64,000 nt of DNA from Oidiodendron maius Zn (taxonomy: Eukaryota > Ascomycota > Leotiomycetes > Myxotrichaceae): the NCBI GenBank assembly GCA_000827325.1, contig KN832870.1:1674001-1738000 (forward strand), given 5' to 3'. This document shows, one piece after another, positions 53,814-64,000 of this stretch. Numbering within the stretch: the first letter of the stretch is position 1; every line of letters begins with the position of its first letter. Made by a program: the position numbers and the translations under genes. The notes under the pieces were generated by a model. The model was not told the origin of the DNA. It searched no databases and saw nothing but the letters and a program-made list of their open reading frames with translations.

Positions 53814-55193
53814 CTGAGCCCTCCGCTACGGGAATATAAATGGATCGAGCCTAGTGATGTTCCGGCCCGTCACGCGTCCGTGGTAGCCCTTCCTTGAAAG
53901 AGTCGCAGATGAAGGCTATAAGAACGAGAGGAAACGGACAGAATCGGACTTGTAAAGCAGAAGGGCATCACCAGCATCTCCAGCGTCACGAAGAGGCCAA
54001 AAAACAAGAAACGCTGAAGATATAGGGAGTCGCCTGCTCGATTACCTACTTTGGCTACATCGCTAAGCTCCTCTTTCCGAAGATCCGCTCCAGACAAGCC
54101 GTCGTCATCTGTGGGCAAATCAGGGAATCACCGACGTACTTATTTGGAGCGAACCGCCCCTTCTATTGGCCGACCAGCAATATGCTGACGACGACCGCCT
54201 TGGATCATTTCCCGTAGAGGAGCGTAGATCGCTGCAGACTGCAATGAGCAGAACTGCAGTAACAGTTCTTGCAATGCTTTCGCGCCACGCTCCCATTTCG
54301 CGTCTTGTTCTCTTAAGCTTCCCTTAACTTCCACAACACATGACGTCTCGCGGCCGAGCCCACTCGCCATTGAAACCGCCAAGAAGTTTGTCTCTCGTTT
54401 GCAAACACAATAACATAATTCCCCAAATCAAAACGTAAAACCGTACTATTTAAATTAAGCGGATTAAAAACATTCAAATAGTGCCGGTCCGATATCAACG
54501 TCGTCCTAACCTCAATATATTCCATCCGAAGTTTCGATCTTGGCACTCTTGGCCCGTGCCTAACGTTAAGCACTGTATTATCCTCCATACACAGTATACT
54601 TCCTGACTCCGGAGATCTAGATGTCTCATGTGAGGACAACTAGACTTCCATAATTTAGTATTTAATCCATACTGCGGAAAGGCACGTACGTATAAATTTT
54701 GGTACTATTGTGAAGAATATCACCTGGTACATGTAAAGCTTATGTCCCCCTGCAGGGGCATGATAGCATTAGGCTAGTTACGTGTTGCCTGAAAAAAAAA
54801 GGATCCCAAGGCCTGAGGCTAGAATTCTTGTGCCTGACATTAGAGGATGATCTTGAAGATCTTTGTGCCTTGTTACTAAGGCTTAAAATCTATGCAGATG
54901 CTCTGCATGCCTCATGACTCAACAGGAGAGAAAAGGTGGGGTGTTGGACTCCTGACGTAGGAACGGAATGAAAGAGAGCCCCATAGGAGTGCTCTACAGA
55001 TGCAGTCAAAAGGCGCAGTCACTTTAATGTAGGCAGACGGGAAACAAAATATGACAGGTAGGTAGAAGTTTAATCTCATCTATGTACTTCGTATAAATCA
55101 CATACTGTCTAAAGCCCTGCCAGAAAAAAAAAAAAAAGGGGACAAAAAGGTAAACCCGAGGAGTGTACAGACAACTGTAAAAGCAAATCCAAT
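53814..55193. other. Intergenic with possible gene remnants
   Basis: 1.38 kb. Minus-strand frames at 53870-54118, 54140-54382 and 54313-54639 are partly coding-like but do not join by splicing into one protein. From 54640 the DNA is AT-rich; a run of 14 A is at 55124-55137. No confident gene. Confidence 0.4.
54140..54639 (-). pseudogene. Possible host gene remnant or unresolved gene
   Basis: Two overlapping minus frames. The upstream one (54639-54313) contains LNLNSTVLRFDLGNYVIVFA, a plausible strand-rich segment; the downstream one (54382-54140) contains KWERGAKALQELLLQFCSLQ, a plausible helix. They overlap by 70 bp in different frames and no clean intron joins them, which suggests a decayed or mis-modelled small gene. 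No family recognised. Confidence 0.2.
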
Positions 55194-56159
55194 TCACTCC
55201 CATCTATATAGTCCATCATCGTACAGGACCCGGTGTCTCCTGTGCCCGGGTCCAACCGTAAACCGTCTCTTGGGCAGCTGCCTCTCTCTGAGGCGCTGCT
55301 TCATGGCCTCCTCAGCCATGGGATTCACCACCATTGGCACCGGTCTCCCCGCGGGCGCGCCGTTACCGCGCCCGTTGAGCGTCATCGCGCCAAACCTCTC
55401 CTGCAGAGCCTGTGTCTGGTCGACGACGGGACGTAGGTATGTGGGGCGCTGGCGCGGAGGCATGGCGAGAGGTACGGCGGCGCGCCGTTTGATGTCCTCG
55501 TTGGCCTGGGCGATCAAGCGGGCCTTGTGCGCCTCCTCATCCAGCTGGGCCGCGCGCTCTTCGCGCCGACGCTGGATGCGGGCTTCCTGCTCGCGTTCGG
55601 CCCGATGGTCGAAGCTGGTGTGCGAGGTCGAAGGGGAGTCCCATCCTAATGGGGGGCGTGAGCGTGAGCGCTGGCGCGGTGTGGTTGGGCGATAGAGCGG
55701 CCGCTCATCGACGATGATCGGCCGGCCCTTAGGGTCGGGGGAGGACGGGGCTGTAAAGGTGCCGGCGAAGAGCTGAGGAGGGGTGGTCGGGGTCGGGGGA
55801 GCGTCCACCACGACGATGCGCTCTTTGCGGTGTTGCCGGGTGGGTTTCAGGGAGCCTCTCTGGAGGTAGATACGCCCATCGTCCGAGCGAGATTGCGATC
55901 GGGAGTGCCTGTGAGACTCTCCAGAGTATCGCTTCTGCGATGATGTGGATGACAGAGGAGGGGAGGATGGGTAGATCGGGTGGTTGAAGATGTTTTGCGT
56001 CGGCGCCTCGCCGTACTGAATCATCCTGACGGCGTTCTGTACTGTAGAGTGGGCTGAGCATGGTCGGCCTGGGCTACCATACTGGCAGGTTGAGAGATGG
56101 CGGAATTCCACCTCGCGCCCGTCAGGGTACCGGTCGACGTAGATGTTGGTCACGCACAT
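55194..56159 (-). CDS. Uncharacterised fungal protein (MCVTxIYVDxYPDGR family)
   Basis: Intronless, 321 residues, basic. It opens MCVTNIYVDRYPDGREVEFRH, a start that I know from many uncharacterised Pezizomycotina proteins; a Cys-containing block follows (STCQYGSPGRPCS). The centre is Ser/Pro/Arg-rich and disordered. A helical, charged segment (REQEARIQRRREERAAQLDEE) and a basic C-terminus (KRRFTVGPGHRRHRVLYDD) complete it. The function is not established. ATG 56159 is chosen because the conserved N-terminus begins there, although the frame is open 47 codons further upstream. Confidence 0.8.
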   Translation of the reverse strand: MCVTNIYVDRYPDGREVEFRHLSTCQYGSPGRPCSAHSTVQNAVRMIQYGEAPTQNIFNHPIYPSSPPLSSTSSQKRYSGESHRHSRSQSRSDDGRIYLQRGSLKPTRQHRKERIVVVDAPPTPTTPPQLFAGTFTAPSSPDPKGRPIIVDERPLYRPTTPRQRSRSRPPLGWDSPSTSHTSFDHRAEREQEARIQRRREERAAQLDEEAHKARLIAQANEDIKRRAAVPLAMPPRQRPTYLRPVVDQTQALQERFGAMTLNGRGNGAPAGRPVPMVVNPMAEEAMKQRLRERQLPKRRFTVGPGHRRHRVLYDDGLYRWE

Positions 56160-56820
56160 GGTGAACGTATGCGCACGATCCTCACGTCGTGTATGCCGAG
56201 TATGTGTGATCGAGATCTGGTGTCTTTTGAGTTGAGTTGTTGGATTAGGGGTCTCTTTCACGAGGACCCGTGGCGTGTCAGTCACCGCAGTCGGGGACAA
56301 ACAATAGTCGAACGTTGGAGTCTATGCGGTGGATGAGAGACATGGAGGAGGGGGCATGTGGTCGGCGGTTGTTATAATGGGGAGAGAGGAGTGATGCTCT
56401 CTTGGTGGTGCTGGGCGGTGGAGGGAGGTGTGGATGGCGCAGGCAGACAAAGGATCTGAACCGGCGAGATGGGATTCAGGCAGTGTGGTGGGCGGGCCAA
56501 AACGATGAGAAGGTGATGACGAGAGAAGGATGCACGGCCAAGTATATGTATGAGAAGAGGTGGGCGCGGGGCTCTGTGAGTGAGGGAGTGGTGTGCAGTG
56601 GGAGGGAGGAGGAGGAGGCCGAGTGACACCTGGAATCGTGTTTATATATCAAGTCGATGTCATGACCCTGCTCATGGGCCAGTGGTGTGCTAGGGCCATC
56701 GTCTGCCTAGAGGCTGTTGTATGGCCGGATGACTGAAAAGAGGCTGACCCCTGGCTGGTTTTGCACCCGCACCCATCCACCCTTCGTCGACTGGTGCGCA
56801 CCTGCTGATGGGCATGGGGG

Positions 56821-56852
56821 GGAGGTCGAGGGGAGGTCGAGGGGAGGACGAG
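56821..56852. repeat. GAGGTCGAGGGG tandem repeat
   Basis: Two to three near-copies of a 12-base unit in the GC-rich region upstream of the basic protein gene. Confidence 0.6.
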
Positions 56853-57427
56853 GGGGAGCCTCCAGCCCGGCCCTCGACCCTGAAACCACCCGTGTCGCGT
56901 TGACCGGGAGCGGGTAGAGGCCAGAGGATCGCAGGACTCTCTCTCTGGCGCCCCCCAGGAATAGGAGGATCGTAGAGCACGCCGTTCGCCTCCTATTGCT
57001 CCTCCCAAAATAGAGCGGCTGCTCACGGGTCGGCGCGAGATGAGGGAACCGTGTTTCTGCTGCTGGAGTCCGGTTTCCAAAGTGGGCGATGGTCGACCAA
57101 GAAAATCCACGCCCTCGTTTGCTCTCCTTCGACATCTGGTTCGTCCCCTTCTGGATTCCTATTTCCGCATTGGCACCTGCGAGCCAGTCGCCCGTGCTGG
57201 GCCTCCTATTCTCCGTCCGACGCCCATGCTCCTCACAGCCACAGCTCTCCCGGCGCGCGCGATCCACGACCAAGGGTCCTTCTCCAGTGATACTTCTCCA
57301 GGGAGAGAACGGAGCTCCACGGGTCATGAGAAAAGCTGCGCCACGCGGAAAACAAGCCACACTCAGCCCTCAATCTCGCCAAGCTCTCCGTTTGTTCCCA
57401 TGCCGCCCCGGAGCCCTACGCATCATG

Positions 57428-57462
57428 GCGAATGCAAAATGCAAAATGCAAATGCAAATGCA
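57428..57462. repeat. AAAATGC/AAATGC short tandem repeat
   Basis: About five units of 6-7 bases in noncoding DNA. A simple-sequence tract, no further meaning apparent. Confidence 0.7.
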
Positions 57463-58368
57463 TAGTGATGCAAGACATCTCCGGCTGCGCGCATGAAAGC
57501 GGACCTGGACCTGCTGAAGAGCAGCCACCCAGCGAGTCGTCGGTGAGGAGAAGGCGCAGGCGTTCGCATGAGTTTCCCTCCGCATACGCCCATCATCGTG
57601 TCCTCTGTCCCAAAAAACACATGACCCTGACTAATCGTTTCGAGTGCTGGGTGCACAAGCTTTCCAACAGCTTTCCCAACAGGTGTGACTCGTGCTCCTT
57701 TGTGTGACTCCGGGTCAGGTAAGATCGACCTTGTCCAGCTGGACCTCCAAGGCAGCGAGGCTGACAGCAGGGCGCATTCGGACCCCACGAGGAATGCGAG
57801 TGTGTGATTGGTTGAATTCGAGCTTGCCTATTGGTTTATACGAACTTTGACCCTCTTTCTCTCTCGGATTAGTGATTGCCGAGCCACAGTTTCAAGTCCT
57901 GCAACGGAGATAATCGTGGCTTCTACCTGGTGTGGCAGGGCTCACCAGCCACAGGCTGCACGGGATAGTAAGAACGTTACATTGTGGTGGGAAGGTCAGC
58001 ATAAATGACGAGTTCGATGTTGGTGATATGTCTCAATCAACACAGGGGCTGTGGCAAGATCAGGATGGATCAAGGGGACGAGGGGGAGGCCCCAATAAGA
58101 TAGTGAGATTATAGTACTTGATTTGTAGTCCTGTACAATGGATTGGAATCACTGCTTTTTTTCTTCTCTTTTTTTCAGGTTGGGCAACCATTACTGGCTC
58201 ATTCTTTACTTTTGCCAGAACATCCTGGCAAACATTCCAAAACCTTCCCGTTGGTTCCTCTAATAAAATACTTCCGTTCGATTCCAGCACCTCAACCCCC
58301 CACAAATCACTTCCACCTGTCTAAATCTCCAATAAAAAGAGCAGTCTCATAGGTGTTTTATTAATCTC

Positions 58369-59112
58369 TTATATTTTACTCAGCAAGGTGCTCATGACGT
58401 CCTTCGTATCCAGCGAAGTCTCTTTTACTAGCCCTGCTATCCCCTTGAACTCAGGGATTGCAGCATCTCCCATCAACTCGTACAAGAAACTCTCGCTAGT
58501 AGTCACCACCGCCCCTTCAGCCCTCAATCGCGCCAATGCAATGGGAACCTCCTGAGGATTGCACGAGCTGACACCGTCGGCAAGGATGTATACCTTATGG
58601 CCGTTGGCCAGAGCATCCAGCGTCGTTTGCGTGACGCAGATATGGCTCTCAATCCCAATTATGACTATCTCGGCAGGCTCCGACGAAGAGAAGTGCTTCG
58701 AGATAGACGGAACCCACATGCTGAAGGCCGTCTTATCAGCATTCTCAACGATGGAGTCTAGGGCGAGCTCAGAGCTAATATCTCCCAGCCGCGCTCGGTT
58801 TTGTGTCGTCACATAGACCGGGATTGAGAGGATGGAGGCTGCCTTCAGCATCTTCTTGGCCGTGAGAAGGCTATAGTCGTCAGCCAGGTGTTCCATATGT
58901 GGGGGTCAAAACATACATTTTATCATACTCCCATATAACAGGGCGAAATTTATCTTGGATGTCGCAGATGCTGGAAACAGTCAGCATTCTCTAACACTTT
59001 CAGGGCCATTGGGGCAGGACAAGAGCGCAGGCCTCTCTGATAATTATTAGTCTTAGCCATATAATCAATGTATCAAAGACCTACTCAGCCGCCTTCCTAC
59101 TGTCTCAGCCAT
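58369..59112 (-). CDS. Isochorismatase-like cysteine hydrolase
   Basis: Model of four exons (59112-59101, 59034-59021, 58970-58917, 58870-58369), 193 residues. The family hydrolyses varied amides and enol ethers. The catalytic triad is visible: Asp12 in RPALFICDIQDKF, Lys73 in ADKTAFSMW and Cys105 in ESHICVTQT. The overall form is close to ISOC/YcaC-like members without a fused domain. The first two coding exons are tiny (12 and 14 nt); the splice between the second and third restores LFICDIQ exactly, which is strong support, while the first junction is less sure. A simpler start at ATG 58987 (MLTVSSICDIQ) is possible. Divergent from bioF, 203 bp apart; the substrate is unknown. Confidence 0.85.
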
Positions 59113-59315
59113 AGTGAACGTTTATGCCCCATACAACTATCGTGATGTTGAAGTCGAGAGAATGGGTTGGCGGGGTTGTGGGGTAATCTCGGAATATCAG
59201 TTACACGAAAATGAATATTGGGGCCGATAAATCGCCGATCTGCTCCGACAAGGCTGAAGCTTTTCCTCAACAACAATCCTCCGCTTCTCATTGACAACCT
59301 ACAGCACTTCCCAAA

Positions 59316-60690
59316 ATGCCACTCTCACCTCTGCACACCATGATGAATGGCCTTCTGGAACAGCGGGCCTCCCGGTCTGCCCTCCGCTCCCTCCGAACAG
59401 CTCCTCCATCGTCAGTTGACTTCTCATCCAATGATTTTCTTTCGCTCTCATCCTCGCCTGTATTCAGAACCGCCTTTCTCCAGGAATTAGCTGCCCATCC
59501 AAATTTCAAAATCGGGAGTGGTGGCTCGCGTTTGCTCGATGGCAATTCCGTGTATGCGGAAGAGCTGGAACGTGAAGTTGCGGCTTTCCATGGCGCTGAG
59601 GCTGCTCTTCTGTTCAATTCCGGGTTCGATGCAAATGCGGGCTTCTTTTCGTGTGTTCCACAGCCAGGAGATACAATTTTCTACGATGACCAAATACATG
59701 CCAGCGTACATGAGGGAATGAGGCTATCAAGGGCAGGAGAGAAAGTTTCATTTGCGCACAATTCGGTTGAGGATTTGAGGACGAAGCTCACCGAATGTAT
59801 CCAGCAGGATACGTTGATCATTCAGGGTCGACGGAATGTCTTCGTGGCTGTGGAAGCATTGTACAGTATGGATGGTGACCTCGCTCCTATCGAAGCTATC
59901 GTTGAGCTAGTAGAGAAGCTCTTACCGGGCGGCAATGGCCATGTGGTAGTTGACGAGGCTCATAGCAATGGTGTCTACGGTTTTCAGGGCCGAGGCATTG
60001 TGTGCAGTTTGGGGTTGGAGAGTCGTATATTTGCAAGGCTGCATACGTTTGGAAAAGGCCTAGCGTGTAGTGGAGGTATGTAATTTGCAAATCTGGTATT
60101 CGTTTACTGACTTACCTAGCCATGATGCTCTGTTCGTTATTAACCAGAGAATATTTGATTAATTATGCCAGGCCGTTGATATATACGACTTCAATATCAT
60201 TCCCATCTCTAGCTGCCATCAAGGTTGTTTATTCTCTTATGAAGCAGGGTCAGACGCAGCATGTGAGTAATACATATTTTAAGATGAATTCGGCAATAGC
60301 TAACCTTCAAAGCTCATTACAAAGTTGAATGAGTTGATTGACCATCTATATTCTCGACTCGAGACTTTGGAAATTCCTACGAAGATGTACAATGGCGTGC
60401 GAAAGCAAGCTCTAGAAATTCCTCTGCAGAAGCCTCAGTCGCCTATCTTCTCGCTCATAACGCCGGAGCCACGCAGCCTGGCAAAGTACTGTCAAGATAA
60501 TGGGTTCGTCGTGCGACCAATTGTTCCGCCGACTGTTCCAAAGGGGACTGAGAGGGTCAGGGTCTGTCTGCACTCTGGCAATACGATCTTGGATATTGAG
60601 GGATTGATCGGGAAGATAGGAGAGTGGTTGAGAAGAGCAGATCGAGTCACCATGACGGGCCCAAAATTAAAATTCAAGTCCGCACTGTGA
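59316..60690 (+). CDS. bioF: 8-amino-7-oxononanoate synthase (BioF, KAPA synthase)
   Basis: Three exons (59316-60075, 60120-60262, 60325-60690); 422 residues. BioF condenses pimeloyl thioester with L-alanine using PLP, the first committed step of the biotin ring pathway. Visible features of the alpha-oxoamine synthase family: FSSNDFLSLS, GSGGSRLLDGN, the cofactor-stacking region around FNSGFDANAG, Asp213 in VVDEAHSNGVYG, and PLP Lys247 in HTFGKGLACSG. The C-terminus ends KFKSAL; fungal BioF is known to be peroxisomal through a PTS1, and SAL with preceding Lys residues would be a weak version of it. The two introns are 44 and 62 bp. Confidence 0.93.
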
Positions 60691-60852
60691 ATAATAAGGT
60701 ACGGCAGTTAACGTATTTATGAACAGATGCATATAGGTCTAAATTCCGTGGGATGACCTACACAAATCCCGTCTATCTACATCGGGGGCTTAGAGAAGAA
60801 GCAGTTCCATAATACTATCGAGCTTCACCGTCCTCGGTCTCGGCCGGTCCAT

Positions 60853-62114
60853 TCACAGCACCGACTGAGAACTCTTCTCCACTACTGGCCCATCTAATGG
60901 GGTCGAAGAAGAAACGGCCTCACGAAGAGCCTCGACCTCAAAGCTCTCCATAGCTCTCAGGCCCCACCGCTCGAACATCTCTTTATCCTCATCCCAGCCA
61001 TTGCAGGCTGTGGTCAACATCTTCTCGCCAGTAAAGACGGCATTTGCACCAGCCATGAAGCAGAGCATCTGCTGCTCTTCGGAAAGCGTCGTCCGGCCAG
61101 CAGCCAGGCGAATTATCGTTCGCGGCATCACCATACGGGCTGTTGCGATGGTCCGTAATGTGGCGTCGAAAGGCAACGGCGTATTGTCACCCATAGGCGT
61201 GCCTTTAATAGGCACCAGGGTATTAACTGGAAAGGATTCCGGATGTGAAGGCAGCGTTGCGACAGTATGGATGAGACCGACGCGGTCACTCGGTTTCTCC
61301 CCCAGCCCTAGAATTCCACCCGTGCACACGTTCAGCCCGGCTTCCCGCACGTTTTGGATGGTCTGCAGCCGCTCATCGTACGTCCGTGTGGTGATGACCG
61401 AGGGGTAGTGCTCCCTCGAGGTGTCAACATTGTGATTATATGCCGTAAGTCCCGCCTCCTTCAGCTCCTTCGCCTGCTCGAGGTCGATCATGCCAAGCGT
61501 GACGCACACCTCCATACCCATTCCCCGAACCCCATTAACCATCTCCTTGATGTTCTTAAGGTTTGTCTTTCGCCCCCGCATGTCCCGCCACGCTGCGCCC
61601 ATGCAGAACCGCGTGCTGCCGTTGTCCTTGGCGATGCGTGCTGCTTCGAGCACAGAGTCCACGGTCACCATCTTCGTGGCCTTGAGCCCCGTGTTGTACC
61701 GTGATGACTGGGCGCAGTAGGAGCAATCCTCGGAGCACCCGCCAGTTTTGATGTTCATGAGCGTGCACATCTGGATGGCGGCAGGGTTGTGGAATTTTCT
61801 GTGGACGGTGCCCTGGAAGGTAACTTAAGAATTGATGTTTGTAGGAATGGGTAGCAATGTAGTGTTTGAAATAGACTCACTGCTGCATAAGCCAGCTTCA
61901 TCAATGGCGTCTCATAGATCTGCCTTATTTCATCCTTAGTCCACGTGTTTCGCAAACTCGTCGCATTGAGAGCTTCATCCAGAACTGAGGATGGCGGGGT
62001 TGTCAGCGAGGGAGTTTCTGCCACCGTGCCGTATCTCCTAGTCCATCGTGCCTTTCCATCTTGAAGAGCAGCTCTCAGGCTCCTCTTGAGCACAGGAGAG
62101 TACCTGCTACGCAT
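60853..62114 (-). CDS. bioB: Biotin synthase (BioB, radical SAM)
   Basis: Two exons (62114-61881, 61812-60853) with a 68 bp intron; 397 residues. BioB inserts sulphur into dethiobiotin using SAM and iron-sulphur clusters, normally in mitochondria. The radical-SAM triad is Cys104, Cys108 and Cys111 in GGCSEDCSYC; further conserved blocks are FCMGAAWRDMRGR, VCVTLGM, AYNHNVDTSREHYP, CTGGILGLGE and IRLAAGRTTL. An Arg-rich N-terminus (MRSRYSPVLKRSLRAAL) fits a mitochondrial presequence. Its stop lies 163 bp from the bioF stop, so the two are convergent, and it is divergent from bioDA. Confidence 0.95.
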
Positions 62115-62751
62115 CTTGAACTGTGTTGTCAGCTCAGTTGAAGGTGACCAGGTCGTTTTGCTCTGTTGTGAGCTGGCAGTATATTTTGGCGGGCAGGAAA
62201 GACTCGGTTGAGGGGTTGTTGAGTGGGTCGGCTATGGCCCCGATACCTGGACCAAGCTTTCAGGACAAGGGAAGAATCACTATCAATAATAATGACAATA
62301 ATAATGAGATCGTCAATATTGCTTTCCACGACCTTCTGAGTCCGTGCTGTCTGTGGTTTTGTTGAGACGTTGAGTCGCCAGCTGCAAAATCAATCGTTGG
62401 AAGGATACTGTATCGGGCCACCGGCTACGCTCGGTATTGGAGGCTACAGGGCGGGAAATTGTGGTTCCAGAGCCCATGGGCACTACCCTGTAAGCTTATT
62501 ACTGTTTAGATATCCGCGGATGCTGGTTGGGGCATTGGCTCTCCATCTCTTTATCCCATGGACACGCGTGATATAGCATTTGGTCTCCGGAGGGTCTAGG
62601 GCTAGGCGACACTAGAGAATGGGAGCCGGCTGGACAGTCGAGTAGTTTCAGAACACAACTACTGGCGTCTCATAGGATGGTGGTAATAATGTCGAGATAT
62701 AGGGTAGCGGGCTACTCGGGTCTGCATTCTACTTTAGCTGCGAGATCGGCC
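62115..62751. promoter_or_regulatory. Divergent region between bioB and bioDA
   Basis: 637 bp between the two starts. A run of AATAATGAC/AATAATAATG-type repeats lies at 62285-62305. Both genes probably share regulation here, but I see no defined operator. Confidence 0.45.
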
Positions 62752-64000
62752 ATGAGTGGAGGAGAGCTCTGGGCTTGGGAGAAACAGAGGTATCCCCTAC
62801 TTCTTTTCTGTCCTGAATAGGTCAATTGAATCCTAACTCGGACTAGGAATTGGCAGAGGCTCTACTCTACAAAACTGCCTTCAAAGCCGTCTTCGCTATG
62901 GCGAAATCTAAGAGCATATCAGATCTATGGCGCAAACACTAATGTGGGTAAGACAGTTATGTCCACCATACTCTGCAAAACGCTTGCACGGAGCCAGCCT
63001 ACACCAAAAATCTGGTACCTGAAACCAATCTCTACTGGCCCATTGGAAGAAGCAGACGATAGGCATATCTCTCGTTTCTCTCCTGAAGCCAATACCAGAT
63101 GTCTATTTCAATTTGACGAAGCAGTCAGCCCTCATATCGCTGCGCGATCTAAACCTGTACGACTTCATCTCCTTCGTGTAGCCAATACTAATCACGAGAC
63201 AGCCCCTACCCGACTCGGAAGTCTTGGACGGCGTTCTGAAATATCTGACGGAATGCTCTCAGTTTAAGTCTGGCGTTGCTCTAGTAGAAACTGCAGGCGG
63301 CGTGCACTCCCCAACCCCAAGCGGATCCTCTCAAGCAGATCTCTACCGCCCACTCCGCCTTCCCATATGGCTGGTTGCAGACCACCGGCTTGGAGGAATC
63401 TCTGCTACCATATCAGCGTTTGAGTCTCTTCATGTGAGAGGCTACGATGTAGACGCGGTGCTTCAATTTCGGGATGATTATTATCAGAACCATGAGTATC
63501 TCAAAACATATTTTGAGAAAAAGGGCATTTCAACTGTATCCATACCTCTTCCACCGAAGCGAGAAGCGAACGAGGATGAGGATGTTGAAATTATGTCTGA
63601 CTACTATGAGAAGATGAGCAAGAATGAGGAAGTAAGAGAAATGATTGCACAGTCAGCTGAGAGGCACCGAACCAGAATACAGTCTCTCGAACAAATGGCA
63701 AGCAAGGCCTGCAAGCAAATCTGGTACCCTTTTACTCAACACAAGAATATATCGGAGAAAACCCTCCTCACAATCGACTCCGCATCCGGGGATTTCTTCC
63801 AAACCACAACTCCCATCATCTCCAATGACCAGGAGAATAATGGCCTGCTGAGCCCAACCTTCGATGGCTCAGCATCCTGGTGGACACAAGGACTAGGCCA
63901 CGGAAACCCCGATCTATCTCTCTCTGCAGCCTACGCAGCTGGCCGGTATGGGCACGTAATGTTCGCCAGCGCGATCCATGAGCCCGCTCTCAACCTCGCC
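62752..64000 (+). CDS. bioDA: Bifunctional dethiobiotin synthetase / DAPA aminotransferase (BioDA), 3' end cut off
   Basis: Three exons so far (62752-62789, 62847-63156, 63203 to the window end). BioA aminates 8-amino-7-oxononanoate and BioD closes the ureido ring; fungi fuse BioD before BioA. The BioD half shows the P-loop YGANTNVGKTVMS, LKPISTG and VALVETAGGVHSP, then VADHRLGGISATISAFE. The BioA half begins at WYPFTQHKN and continues with DGSASWWTQGLGHGNP, the characteristic opening of that aminotransferase; the PLP lysine lies outside the window. The 38 nt first exon ends MSGGELWAWEKQ/R and is joined by a CCTAAC-branch intron. About 382 residues are present of a family length near 800. Arg-rich leader residues could be a mitochondrial signal. 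Confidence 0.92.

Larger units (their letters stand above)
56160..58368. other. GC-rich gene-poor region
   Basis: 2.2 kb, GC-rich from about 56350 to 57600. Probably promoter and long leader of the minus-strand gene. Contains a GAGGTCGAGGGG tandem (56821-56852) and a short AAATGC-type tandem (57428-57462). Chance frames are long here because of base composition; none shows a domain. Confidence 0.45.

Noticed and set aside
63645-63851. 68-codon plus frame inside bioDA
   Set aside because: Out-of-frame shadow of the BioDA exon, which is open from 63203 to the window end.
1-64000. Search for tRNA, rRNA, CRISPR, transposons and virus-like elements
   Set aside because: No B-box-like GGTTCGAATCC with a matching cloverleaf, no repeat-spacer arrays, no long terminal or inverted repeats and no transposase, reverse transcriptase or capsid motifs were seen by eye.

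Overview
The window is 64 kb of nuclear DNA from a filamentous ascomycete (Pezizomycotina). The evidence is about 25 protein genes on both strands, most of them broken by short introns (41-122 bp) with GT..AG ends and CTAAC/CTGAC-type branch sites, no operons, and a gene set typical of that group: APSES factor StuA, PX-BAR sorting nexin SNX41, AKR1 with a His-rich stretch, the ECM14 pseudo-carboxypeptidase, a fused BioD-BioA, and a PHO80-type cyclin. Class or genus cannot be fixed from the sequence. I saw no transposon, virus-like element, CRISPR array, tRNA or rRNA.

Left part (1-18.5 kb): Nudix hydrolase (+); 1-acylglycerol-phosphate acyltransferase (-) divergent from the pyridoxal-phosphate synthase glutaminase PdxT (+); SNX41 (-); a 58-residue membrane protein (-) hidden in small exons; a nine-exon THADA/Trm732 tRNA-methylation cofactor (-) divergent from TIM23 (+); then two fungal proteins of unknown function (+).

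Middle (19-41 kb): AKR1 palmitoyltransferase (-) divergent from SRP receptor beta (+); a short-chain dehydrogenase (-); a KRE9-like wall protein (+); a gene-poor 2.3 kb leader before a PHO80-like cyclin (+); an AT-rich gap; aminopeptidase P (+) with a possible mitochondrial presequence and a GC-AG intron; a germinal-centre-kinase-type STE20 kinase (+); a possible tiny gene (-); a tubby-like protein (+); and ECM14 (-).

Right part (41-64 kb): Sec7-PH Arf exchange factor (+) convergent with SRP72 (-); a short StuA (+); a BTB protein (-); a PAP2/AUR1-like membrane protein (-); an uncharacterised basic protein (-); and a biotin block: isochorismatase-like hydrolase (-), bioF (+), bioB (-) and bioDA (+, cut by the window end). 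BioF makes 8-amino-7-oxononanoate, BioA converts it to 7,8-diaminononanoate, BioD to dethiobiotin, and BioB inserts sulphur, so every step after pimeloyl thioester is encoded within about 5 kb.

The most useful points are the biotin block with its extra hydrolase, exon models missed by simple ORF calling (the 58-residue protein, the isochorismatase start, the KRE9 and BTB last exons, and BioDA), the truncated StuA, and the possible dual-start aminopeptidase P. Exon joins were made by eye from splice motifs and frame and have not been checked against transcripts.
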